From Spirochaetia bacterium UBA5550 (GTDB taxonomy: Bacteria > Spirochaetota > UBA4802 > UBA5550): DNA of 6,600 nt. A model generated the notes under the pieces. That model worked only from the letters and a program-made list of their open reading frames with translations. It searched no databases and was not told the DNA's origin. A program made the position numbers and the translations under genes. The DNA lies in the NCBI GenBank assembly GCA_002425885.1, contig DINC01000129.1, forward strand, positions 3,417 to 10,016, given 5' to 3'. This document shows positions 1 to 5,644 of this stretch, one piece after another (positions within the stretch are counted from its first letter, which is position 1; each line of letters opens with the position of its first letter).

Positions 1-1
1 A

Positions 2-1018
2 AAAGAGGGTAACGGGCTCCTCAGCAGGGTACATGCTAAAAATCTTGTTGAATGGGGTAAAGATAAACCTGAAGTCGTTGTGCTTTCCGCTGACCTTACC
101 AGCTCAACTGAAATAGATCTTTTCAGAGGTGCTTATCCGGAGAGGTTTTTCTCAATGGGGATTGCGGAGCAGAATATGATCTCTTTCGCCGGCGGCCTTG
201 CCCGTGAGGGGTATGTTCCATTTATACATACATTCGCTGTGTTCATTTACAGGAGAGCTTTTGACCAGATTGCAATGTCTGTTGCATACCCGAACCTGCC
301 GGTGAAGATGTTTGGATTTCTCCCGGGTATAATGACACCGGGCGGTGCTACACACCAGGCCATAGAGGATGTGGCTGTGATGCGGGCTCTGCCTAATATG
401 ACAATTCTTGAAACAGGTGATGCCACTGATGTTGAGTCAGTGCTCGATGCAGCCATGAGCGTTAACGGGCCCGTTTATGTGCGGATACTCCGTGGAGAAA
501 TACCGAGGCTCTTTGACAAATCAGAGCCTATGGTTGTGGGGAGATCGAGAAAGCTCTCTGCAGGTGATGATCTTGTTCTTGTTACTTCCGGTATCTGCAC
601 AGAGGAGGCACTGCGGGCTTCAGCAGCGCTGAAGGCTTCGGGAATCGGGATCAGCCATTTTCATGTAACAACGCTTAAACCTTTTAATGATGAGGATATA
701 CTCTCCGCAATTGAAAAGTCAAAGTATGGCGTAATTACAATGGAGAACCATACAATTATCGGCGGTCTCGGGACAATAATAGCAGAGAAGATGGCGGAGC
801 TTGGAATGAATAAAAAGCTCACTCGCATAGGTCTGCGTGATACATTTGTTCATGGTGCGAGCAAAGAGTACCTTATGAGACAATACGGTCTTGATGCAAT
901 GGCGCTGGTGAAAGCGGTAGAGACTATGACAGGGCATAAAACAGGAATAACTGAGAGTGAACTTGCAGCAGTGAGAATAACGGCTGTGCATTCAGAGGCT
1001 AAGGCTGAAGCGTTGTAG
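2..1018 (+). CDS. Transketolase, C-terminal subunit (5'-partial)
   Basis: This is the C-terminal half of a split transketolase. It supplies the pyrimidine-binding and C-terminal domains and would pair with a separate N-terminal, thiamine-diphosphate-binding subunit to move two-carbon ketol units between sugar phosphates in the cytoplasm. A GTG at 80 could be read as a start, but the frame is open back to base 2 and the upstream residues (LLSRVHAKNLVEWGKDKPEVVV) match the usual opening of the domain, so the true start lies outside the window. Visible motifs are the ADLTSST segment, GIAEQNM with the glutamate that activates thiamine diphosphate (codon 167-169), and GGATHQAIEDVAVMR. A transketolase_C region follows, from about base 560 (LVLVTSGICTEEAL) to ENHTIIGGLG. 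The N-terminal subunit gene is expected just upstream. A DXP-synthase-like or dihydroxyacetone-synthase-like specificity cannot be excluded. Confidence 0.93.
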   Translation, partial: KEGNGLLSRVHAKNLVEWGKDKPEVVVLSADLTSSTEIDLFRGAYPERFFSMGIAEQNMISFAGGLAREGYVPFIHTFAVFIYRRAFDQIAMSVAYPNLPVKMFGFLPGIMTPGGATHQAIEDVAVMRALPNMTILETGDATDVESVLDAAMSVNGPVYVRILRGEIPRLFDKSEPMVVGRSRKLSAGDDLVLVTSGICTEEALRASAALKASGIGISHFHVTTLKPFNDEDILSAIEKSKYGVITMENHTIIGGLGTIIAEKMAELGMNKKLTRIGLRDTFVHGASKEYLMRQYGLDAMALVKAVETMTGHKTGITESELAAVRITAVHSEAKAEAL

Positions 1019-1040
1019 CCCCCGCACCCCCAGAGGGGGC
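1018..1040 (+). other. GC-rich hairpin between transketolase subunit and RLP genes
   Basis: GCCCCC at 1018-1023 can pair with GGGGGC at 1035-1040, or CCCCC at 1027-1031 can pair with GGGGG at 1035-1039 around a three-base loop. The structure starts on the last base of the transketolase stop codon. No U-run follows, so it is at best a weak terminator, an mRNA-processing or stabilising hairpin, or chance. It leaves open whether the two genes share one transcript. Confidence 0.3.
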
Positions 1041-1099
1041 AAAGATAAAATTTCTTTAATATATAAACTGCCGGGTAATCTTTCAATGGAGCCATAAAT

Positions 1100-2221
1100 A
1101 TGATTAAATCAGTTTCCGGTGAGCGATTCACCGTAACATATATCCTCTCAGGTGAAAAAGAAGATGCACTTGCAGTTGCGGAAGATATCTGTATTGAGCA
1201 GACAGTTGAGTTCCCTCCTGAACTTATAAAGGATAATTTCATCAGGGAAAATATATTCGGGCGCGTTGAATCTTTCTCTGAAATTGAAGAGAAAAAATTT
1301 TGCGTTGATATAAGTTTTGCAGTGGAGACATCTGCATCTGAGCTTACACAGTTTCTGAATGTGATGTTCGGCAACATCAGCCTTAAACCCGGCATCAGGA
1401 TAAGTGATATTAAACTCCCCCCGCAATTTGCTAAGCAGTTCAAAGGCCCGCGTTACGGTGTTGATGGTGTCAGAAATATTCTTGATGCGCATAACAGGCC
1501 GCTTATCTCTTCAGCAATAAAGCCCATGGGTATGTCAGTTTCTGAGTTTGCCGGTCTTGCTTATAAATTTGCTTCCGGCGGTATGGATATAATAAAGGAT
1601 GATCACGGATTATCCAGCCAGAAATTTTCTCCATATAAAAAGAGAGTTAACACCTGTTGTGATGCTGTAAATGAGGCGAATGTTAAAACAGGGGGCAAGA
1701 CACTCTACTTCCCGAATATAACTGCACCTTTTGATGAAATTATTGATAGGGCATATTATGCAAAAGAATGCGGCGCAGGTGGAGTGCTTATCGCACCGGC
1801 GCTTACCGGTTTTGACGCAATGAAACATCTTGCTGATGATGATAACTTCGGTCTCCCTGTAATGAGCCACCCGGCATTTATCGGCCCCTTTCTTTCCGGA
1901 ACTACCGGTTTTACACACGGTGCGCTGCTCGGTAAAATGATGAGGCTTGCAGGCGCTGATATTGTGGTGTATCCGAATTTCGGAGGCAGGTTCTCCTTCT
2001 CAATAGATGAGTGCAGAGATATAATAGATAACTGTAAGTGCGGATTCTCTCATTTTAAAAGCATTTTCCCGTGCCCTGGCGGAGGTATGAATTTTTCGAA
2101 TATACCTGAAATGAAATCATTCTATGGTAATGATGTGATCTACCTTATGGGAGGGGGGCTGTTCAAAAGGAGCGATGACCTTACGGCAAACTGCAGGGAA
2201 TTAAGGGAAATTGTTATTTGA
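1100..2221 (+). CDS. RuBisCO-like protein (form IV RLP)
   Basis: The protein (373 residues) has the RuBisCO large-subunit fold: an N-terminal alpha/beta domain (about 8-115) and a C-terminal barrel (about 120-370). Aligned by eye to plant RuBisCO, it keeps the equivalents of E60 (E33, in IEQTVE), N123 (N92, MFGN), K175 (K141, AIKP), the carbamylated K201 and the metal ligand D203 (K166 and D168, in GGMDIIKDDHG), H294 (H257), H327 (H273), a loop-6 lysine (K279) and the phosphate-binding glycines (351-353). K177 is replaced by M143, ligand E204 by H169, R295 by P258 and S379 by glycine, so CO2 fixation is unlikely. Known RLPs act as enolases, isomerases, decarboxylases or transcarboxylases on sulfur-containing sugar phosphates or branched sugar acids; the subclass cannot be set here. 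The ATG start has GGAG eight bases upstream (1088-1091). The preceding transketolase gene suggests a sugar-phosphate pathway. Confidence 0.93.
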   Translation: MIKSVSGERFTVTYILSGEKEDALAVAEDICIEQTVEFPPELIKDNFIRENIFGRVESFSEIEEKKFCVDISFAVETSASELTQFLNVMFGNISLKPGIRISDIKLPPQFAKQFKGPRYGVDGVRNILDAHNRPLISSAIKPMGMSVSEFAGLAYKFASGGMDIIKDDHGLSSQKFSPYKKRVNTCCDAVNEANVKTGGKTLYFPNITAPFDEIIDRAYYAKECGAGGVLIAPALTGFDAMKHLADDDNFGLPVMSHPAFIGPFLSGTTGFTHGALLGKMMRLAGADIVVYPNFGGRFSFSIDECRDIIDNCKCGFSHFKSIFPCPGGGMNFSNIPEMKSFYGNDVIYLMGGGLFKRSDDLTANCRELREIVI

Positions 2222-2238
2222 TCCGGTGCTTATTTTAA

Positions 2239-2267
2239 TACGGACTCCTGGTGAAGGGGAATCCGTA
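2239..2267. terminator. Hairpin between convergent genes, likely bidirectional terminator
   Basis: TACGGA (2239-2244) pairs with TCCGTA (2262-2267). After a C/A mismatch the stem continues TCC/GGA with a possible T-G pair, around a seven-base loop. It lies between the RLP stop codon and the stop codon of the convergent small secreted-protein gene, where a shared terminator is expected. Flanks are A/T-rich on both sides but there is no clean U-run in either direction, so efficiency is uncertain. Confidence 0.5.
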
Positions 2268-2299
2268 AATTTAAATTGTCTTCATATTCTTTCTGTTTT

Positions 2300-2581
2300 T
2301 TAGTCCTGCTTCTCTTTCTCTCCACCCCGCGGCGGTTTAGGCATGTCTCCGCAGCTCAGTTCGTTACCCGCTGGTGTTGTTATTTCTTTGCATGTGTCGT
2401 TTTTACTGCTGCCGTCCCTTGTCCTGAAAGAACATGCATCTCCAGCTTTTTTACTTTTGCAAGCCTGAATCTCTGGCGGTGGCCCGCCGGGCCCTTTTTC
2501 TTTAGCTGCCAGACTGATTCCGGCTACCAGTGCGCCGGAAAGAAGGAGTGCAATAACAGCAGATAATCTGATACTTTTCAC
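2300..2581 (-). CDS. Small secreted four-cysteine protein, function unknown
   Basis: The product is 93 residues with a signal peptide (VKSIRLSAVIALLLSGALVAGISLAA, likely cleaved near residue 25 or 26). The mature part of about 67 residues begins with a Gly/Pro-rich stretch (GPGGPPPE), has four cysteines (C41, C50, C64, C77) that could form two disulfides, and ends in a charged Pro/Lys/Glu tail. The pattern PPPE-x-x-x-AC...GDACSF...C...C resembles small exported proteins found in many Gram-negative bacteria; I know of no assigned function. The frame is open to a methionine at 2707, but a GGAGGT four bases upstream of GTG and the signal peptide beginning exactly there make the GTG at 2581 the convincing start. 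The gene is monocistronic, convergent with the RLP gene and divergent from the lysoplasmalogenase remnant. Confidence 0.85.
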   Translation of the reverse strand: MKSIRLSAVIALLLSGALVAGISLAAKEKGPGGPPPEIQACKSKKAGDACSFRTRDGSSKNDTCKEITTPAGNELSCGDMPKPPRGGEKEKQD

Positions 2582-2585
2582 CTGT

Positions 2586-2591
2586 ACCTCC
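2586..2591 (-). promoter_or_regulatory. Strong ribosome binding site that fixes a GTG start
   Basis: On the - strand this reads GGAGGT, a full Shine-Dalgarno match, followed by four bases and a GTG codon. It decides the start of the small secreted protein against the ATG codons further upstream (2593 and 2707), which would put a non-signal extension in front of the signal peptide. Confidence 0.8.
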
Positions 2592-2706
2592 ATTGTATTA
2601 TTGAAATGATTCATTAAAAAACTGCGGTTTATGGCACCGGCGCAAAAATATTTAGCCTCCAGTGATAAACTGTAATTTAGACCCCCGCAACAGATGAAAA
2701 GTTCCA

Positions 2707-3111
2707 TTGTGTCATTTTATTTTAAATATTTGCAGAATTTCTGATGTTATTGACAGGTCGTGTATTTCTATACTGACAATGACAGCATCTGCGGCTATAT
2801 TTATAATAGCGGGTACATTAATATTTCTGAAACTGAAATCACACCTGAAGGGTATGATAAATCCTGTTATAGCGTATATAACTATAATCAGTGTAATGGC
2901 ATTCAGTGCTTTTTCCTTAAGACAGAGCGGCACCCAGACAGTACTGGCAGGTAATATGGTTTTTGCGGCTGCTTTAATTTTTTATATATCGGATCTCTTT
3001 GTTGCAAGACACAGATTCGTAAGGAAGAGATTCATAAACAGAGCCATCGGTTTACCGATGTATTATACTGCCCAGTTTATGATTGCTTTTTCAACGGGAA
3101 TTATTATCTGA
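2707..3111 (+). pseudogene. Lysoplasmalogenase-like (YhhN/TMEM86) membrane protein, N-terminally truncated
   Basis: The readable frame resembles only the C-terminal half of the YhhN/TMEM86 family, integral membrane hydrolases of about 200-220 residues that cleave the vinyl-ether bond of lysoplasmalogens. Four hydrophobic segments are visible: around AAIFIIAGTLIFL, INPVIAYITIISVMAFSAF, VLAGNMVFAAALIFYISD and YYTAQFMIAFSTGIII. The late hallmarks ISDLFVARHRF and LPMYYTAQ are present, including one of the two conserved aspartates proposed to be catalytic. The first three or four helices and the other aspartate are absent, and no frame between the neighbouring gene and this one encodes them. In-frame starts are poor: TTG at 2707 and ATG at 2779, neither with a clear ribosome binding site. 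I read this as a 5'-deleted remnant; an expressed half-protein is possible. Confidence 0.65.
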
Positions 3112-3127
3112 GTTTTTTTAAAGTGAA

Positions 3128-3847
3128 CTATTTCCTGCCGATACTTCTTAATTCGCTTTTGAATACTTTATCTTCAACAGGTGAATATAAATCAGTACGG
3201 TAGGTATAGCTGGTGGAATCCTCCTCCATTATATATCCTTCGATCTTTGTGCCGTCAGTTTTTCTGATGATCTTTTTATCCTTATAATTGTTGTTATACT
3301 GTATCCTCATGATGTCGCTTCGCAGGATTATCCTTCTGTCAGCATTTACAGATTTAGTGTCAATTATACGCACTGTCTCTCTGACGATACGGCAGTCTAT
3401 AATCTCCCCGTTTTTAAGAAATACTGATGAATATATAGAAGGTGCAAGTAACCTGTTTGATGGACTCTTTCGTGAAATTGTCTCAATCTTTTCCCTGGGT
3501 ATATTTATCTCTTCGCCGGAAGAAAGATTTGTTCGGAGAGTGATATGGATGTTATCCTCATTTACAATATAGCCCTCAATTGTAACACCGTTGGTCTGTG
3601 TCAGGTATATTTTGTCTCTGTACCTGTCATGAACCAGGATGCGGAGTATATCTTTTCTCTCAATAGTATTCATATCCTGATTTGTGCTGAGACTGATTTT
3701 GTAATCGTCGCCGCCGGTGATTCTCCCTTCAATAATTGAACCGTCTTTCATAAAAACAGATTCAGGATAGAGATAAGCCGGCATTGTAATAACTATCCCT
3801 GAAAATACTGTAATGATGAATATTCTGAAGTGTGCTGTTAATTTCAT
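3128..3847 (-). CDS. Secreted protein of four short beta-motif repeats
   Basis: A signal peptide (about residues 1-29, hydrophobic core FRIFIITVFSGIVITMPAY) precedes four imperfect repeats of about 45 residues at roughly 31-71, 79-125, 141-183 and 191-238. The consensus is a hydrophobic strand, then (K/N/T)(D/N)G-x-x-I-x-(G/C)-x-I, then two or three strands, then an I-x-R-x-x-I-x-x-I close. Examples are FMKDGSIIEGRI, QTNGVTIEGYI, FLKNGEIIDCRI and KTDGTKIEGYI. The pattern suggests small five-strand beta-barrels, Sm-like in rhythm. No catalytic motif is visible. The same motif forms the C-termini of both neighbouring FecR-domain lipoproteins. The ATG start has AAGGA eight bases upstream. It lies 86 bases downstream of the 483-residue lipoprotein gene with a stem-loop between them, so co-transcription is likely but may be attenuated. 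The protein is probably periplasmic; a binding or scaffold role is inferred only. Confidence 0.82.
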   Translation of the reverse strand: MKLTAHFRIFIITVFSGIVITMPAYLYPESVFMKDGSIIEGRITGGDDYKISLSTNQDMNTIERKDILRILVHDRYRDKIYLTQTNGVTIEGYIVNEDNIHITLRTNLSSGEEINIPREKIETISRKSPSNRLLAPSIYSSVFLKNGEIIDCRIVRETVRIIDTKSVNADRRIILRSDIMRIQYNNNYKDKKIIRKTDGTKIEGYIMEEDSTSYTYRTDLYSPVEDKVFKSELRSIGRK

Positions 3848-3889
3848 ATTAATAATCCTTTGTTTAAATTAGCCTCTGCTTTTAAATAT

Positions 3890-3925
3890 GCGGTTTCCTG
3901 TCTGTTAAGAATAACAGGAAACTGC
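3890..3925 (-). terminator. Twelve-base-pair stem-loop downstream of the FecR lipoprotein gene
   Basis: The arms 3890-3901 and 3914-3925 pair over 12 positions with a single G-T wobble, around a 12-base loop. The structure begins nine bases past the stop codon of the 483-residue lipoprotein gene on the - strand. It is followed by ATATTTAAAAG rather than a clean U-run. It may be a partial terminator or a 3'-end stabiliser that lowers read-through into the four-repeat protein gene. Confidence 0.5.
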
Positions 3926-3933
3926 ACCTGCAT

Positions 3934-5385
3934 CTATTTGATGATGTCATTACTCTGAATATCTTTCTTAGGGATTTTTACCAACCCTTCAGTTGTAAGA
4001 ATTGAATATATTTCGCCGCGTTCAGTAATTGCGCCTGTTATCACTTTCCCGGAGTATAGATGTACCCTGTCTATCCTGTTATACACCTTTCTTATGTCAT
4101 TGATGCTGCGGTCTTTTTTATTCACAAGTTTCCTGACAGCCTCAGGATCCGGAGCCTTCTCTTTTCCCCGGGCTATATCTGTACTTTTGCTGATTTTATC
4201 AGAGCCGCTGCCGCTGTCTGTTGTTGAGCCATCTGTTTTCTTCTGAGATACGCGGTCTGTGGAAGATGCTTTTTTATTAGCGGTATCTGCGGTGTAGTCC
4301 GTTTTTTTGTCAGCAGAAGCGGCGGCATCTTTTTTTGATGCATCAGTTTTTTCGTCTGCTGATGCAATATTTTTTTTCTCAGTTGAACCGGAAGTTTTTC
4401 CGGATTCTTTTCCAGCTGAACCGGAAGCTTTATCTGCCTGAACTGAACCGGAAGTTTTTCCGGATTCTTTTCCAGCTGAACCGGAAGCTTTATCTGCCTG
4501 AACTGAACCGGAAGATTTTTTTGAATCTTTAGTACCGGCAGCAGCAGTTTTACTTTTTTTTGCGGATGCTGCGGGTTTGACGGAATCCTTTGTACCGGCT
4601 TTTGTGATTTGTTTTTTCCCCGTATCCTGTTTTTTGCCTGAAACTTTTTTGTTTACGACGGAGTCTTTTTCAGCAGATTTGGCAGATACGGTTTTATCCT
4701 TTTTAACAGTCCCGCTTCCGGTTCCGGATTTTTTCTGAGATTTATCAGTACCGGGAATCCCTGTAATTGAACGGTCTGAATGTCCTCTTGCACCTGCTCC
4801 CAGTGTATATATCTGGAGAGAGTCCCCCTCTCTCAGAATAATCTCCTCAACCCCTTTATGCTGGCTCTCTGTGATGGATTTATCAGTGCGTGTATTTTCA
4901 GAGACTTTTTTGACATAAACAGTTCCGGATGTGACTTTAATAATTGTCCTGGTCTCATCTGCTGTTATTTCAAATTCAGTGCCGCGGACAGATGCAACTG
5001 CTGTGGGGGCTTTAACGGAATATTCAGAGCCGCTTTTCATGATTTTGTGAAGAGATGTCCCTTTGTTAAGAACCAGTGATGCTGTGTCTGAGCCGCAGCT
5101 GCCGTCTGACAGTTTCTCAAAGATCATTTCGGTATTTGATTTAAGAGTAATAACTGCGGAATCTTTTAACTGAATAACAGCCTCGGTTTTGTCATCAGTT
5201 ACCAGGGTGTCGCCTTTGATAACCCTGCTCCCCACTGAGGCATAAGTGCTGTTTATTTTCATTGTTCCCACGAGGAAAGTAACTTCACCTTCAAGCGGGG
5301 TGTCTTTGCATGAACAGGAGATAAAAAAAAGAGGAATAATAAAGGTAAGAGGGATGATATATAATATACTTTTTATATTTATCAT
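3934..5385 (-). CDS. FecR-domain lipoprotein with Lys/Ser-rich linker and C-terminal beta motif
   Basis: The product has 483 residues. A lipoprotein signal ends at FFISC, with C24 as the likely lipidated cysteine. A FecR-like domain spans about 33-195; its strongest signature is VKAPTAVASVRGTEFEI (125-140), preceded by GDTLVTDDKTEAVIQLKDSAVITLKSNT. Residues about 200-410 form a low-complexity linker rich in Lys, Ser, Thr, Ala, Asp and Gly, with two identical 20-residue units at 292-331. The last part (about 430-483) carries the beta motif VHLYSGKVITGAI...KIPKKDIQSNDI, shared with the adjacent secreted repeat protein. There is no sigma-regulator transmembrane arrangement, so this is unlike the classical iron-uptake regulator FecR; the domain here is more likely a periplasmic binding or structural module. 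The ATG start has a GGCGG ribosome binding site eight bases away. It is a paralog of the 5635-6537 gene. Ligand and role are unknown. Confidence 0.88.
   Translation of the reverse strand: MINIKSILYIIPLTFIIPLFFISCSCKDTPLEGEVTFLVGTMKINSTYASVGSRVIKGDTLVTDDKTEAVIQLKDSAVITLKSNTEMIFEKLSDGSCGSDTASLVLNKGTSLHKIMKSGSEYSVKAPTAVASVRGTEFEITADETRTIIKVTSGTVYVKKVSENTRTDKSITESQHKGVEEIILREGDSLQIYTLGAGARGHSDRSITGIPGTDKSQKKSGTGSGTVKKDKTVSAKSAEKDSVVNKKVSGKKQDTGKKQITKAGTKDSVKPAASAKKSKTAAAGTKDSKKSSGSVQADKASGSAGKESGKTSGSVQADKASGSAGKESGKTSGSTEKKNIASADEKTDASKKDAAASADKKTDYTADTANKKASSTDRVSQKKTDGSTTDSGSGSDKISKSTDIARGKEKAPDPEAVRKLVNKKDRSINDIRKVYNRIDRVHLYSGKVITGAITERGEIYSILTTEGLVKIPKKDIQSNDIIK
4384..4514 (-). repeat. Perfect 60-bp tandem repeat, 2.2 copies, inside the lipoprotein linker
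   Basis: Every base from 4384 to 4454 equals the base 60 positions later, giving two full identical copies plus 11 bases. It encodes two identical 20-residue units (protein residues 292-311 and 312-331, beginning SGSVQADKA). Each unit holds a CCGGAA...TTCCGG hairpin with a four-base loop (for example 4388-4403). Identity at third codon positions points to recent duplication or ongoing copy-number change; any gain or loss of a unit stays in frame. Confidence 0.95.
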
Positions 5386-5390
5386 AATAA

Positions 5391-5401
5391 TAACCGCCGG
5401 T
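5391..5401 (-). promoter_or_regulatory. Conserved GGCGGTTA leader block, ribosome binding site of the 483-residue lipoprotein
   Basis: On the - strand this reads ACCGGCGGTTA, and its GGCGG lies eight bases before the ATG at 5385. The identical 11 bases occur just before the start of the paralog (6541-6551). Here it also overlaps a CCGGT-A-ACCGG palindrome (5397-5407). The most likely role is a variant ribosome binding site inherited from the duplicated ancestor; an operator function is possible. Confidence 0.55.
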
Positions 5402-5415
5402 AACCGGGAATTTGT

Positions 5416-5424
5416 ATTATAGCA
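5416..5424 (-). promoter_or_regulatory. Extended -10 promoter for the 483-residue lipoprotein gene
   Basis: On the - strand the sequence is TGCTATAAT: a perfect TATAAT preceded by the TGn extension, which can work without a good -35 box. No convincing -35 is present at 17 or 18 bases (GTACTA or TGTACT). Transcription would begin near 5409 and give a leader of about 24 bases before the ATG at 5385. The motif lies inside the left terminal inverted repeat of the foldback element. Confidence 0.6.
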
Positions 5425-5447
5425 AATAATGGAATGATTAGTACATT

Positions 5448-5550
5448 GTCATTTTAAACGCATCGGAGTCCTTCGACAGGCTCAGGAACCGGTATTGACT
5501 GTAAGTGCTCCTGTCGAATTGCTCAGTGGCTGACCCTTTTTCAAAATGAC
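5448..5550. repeat. Inner GTCATTTT...AAAATGAC interspersed-repeat unit
   Basis: This 103-bp core contains CTTCGACAGGCTCAGG, a string I recall from intergenic repeats in many bacterial genomes, followed by a decayed inverted second half (CCTGTCGAATTGCTCAGTGG). The TTCGACAGG/CCTGTCGAA arms would form a nine-base-pair stem. It may be an independent repeat nested within the larger foldback element. No coding potential is visible. Confidence 0.6.
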
Positions 5551-5615
5551 GATTCGATATTCTAATCCAATCGTAAAGTGCTATAATACTTAAATGATAA
5601 TATATGGGGAGTATA

Positions 5616-5644
5616 ATTCAAGTAATAATTATTGTTACTTGAAT
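5616..5644 (-). terminator. Palindrome overlapping the stop codon of the 300-residue lipoprotein
   Basis: TTCAAGTAA (5617-5625) pairs with TTACTTGAA (5635-5643), with one more A-T pair outside and an inner AATAATTATT that nearly closes the stem. The TAA stop codon (5635-5637) lies within one arm. The bases after it on the - strand (TTATACTCCCC) have only a short U-poor tail, so it is a plausible but not typical intrinsic terminator. Confidence 0.45.

Larger units (their letters stand above)
5414..5589. mobile_element. MITE-like foldback element, 176 bp, non-coding
   Basis: Three roughly concentric inverted-repeat pairs define it. The outer pair is GTATTATAGCA (5414-5424) with TGCTATAATAC (5579-5589), perfect over 11 bases and extending imperfectly to 28 (20 of 28 match, ending GATTAG/CTAATC at 5436-5441 and 5562-5567). 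The middle pair is GTCATTTT (5448-5455) with AAAATGAC (5543-5550). The inner pair is TTCGACAGG (5472-5480) with CCTGTCGAA (5510-5518). There is no open reading frame, so it would depend on a transposase in trans. No clear target-site duplication is visible. An alternative is a nested pair of elements, a GTCATTTT-type repeat inserted in an older one. Confidence 0.65.

Noticed and set aside
80..1018. GTG at 80 as the start of the transketolase subunit
   Set aside because: The frame stays open to base 2 and the upstream residues match the family, so the gene begins before the window.
1117..1133. CGGTGA...TCACCG hairpin at the start of the RLP coding region
   Set aside because: It is a six-base-pair stem in coding sequence and easily arises by chance.
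850..1443. Long - strand open frame of 197 codons
   Set aside because: It runs antisense across the transketolase and RLP genes, both of which have clear family motifs.
2276..2566. Cysteine- and phenylalanine-rich + strand open frame
   Set aside because: It is antisense to the small secreted protein, has no ribosome binding site and matches no pattern I recognise.
2595..2616. GTATTATTGAAATGATT resembling the foldback terminal repeat
   Set aside because: The match is short and A/T-rich, lacks the AGCA part, and has no partner repeat nearby.
2582..2707. N-terminal extension of the small secreted protein to the ATG at 2707
   Set aside because: The extension of 42 residues has no matching character, and the GGAGGT ribosome binding site with the signal peptide points to the GTG at 2581.
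2749..2777. TTGACA and TATACT as a promoter for the lysoplasmalogenase remnant
   Set aside because: The spacing is about 13 bases, too short for a normal sigma-70 promoter, and the gene appears truncated.
3113..3119. T7 run after the lysoplasmalogenase remnant as an intrinsic terminator
   Set aside because: No stem-loop precedes it that I can find.
4384..4514. Tandem repeat as a CRISPR array
   Set aside because: The units are contiguous, in frame and coding, with no spacers.
4335..4532. + strand open frame with repeated LNRK units
   Set aside because: The repeats only reflect the 60-bp tandem repeat of the lipoprotein read on the opposite strand.
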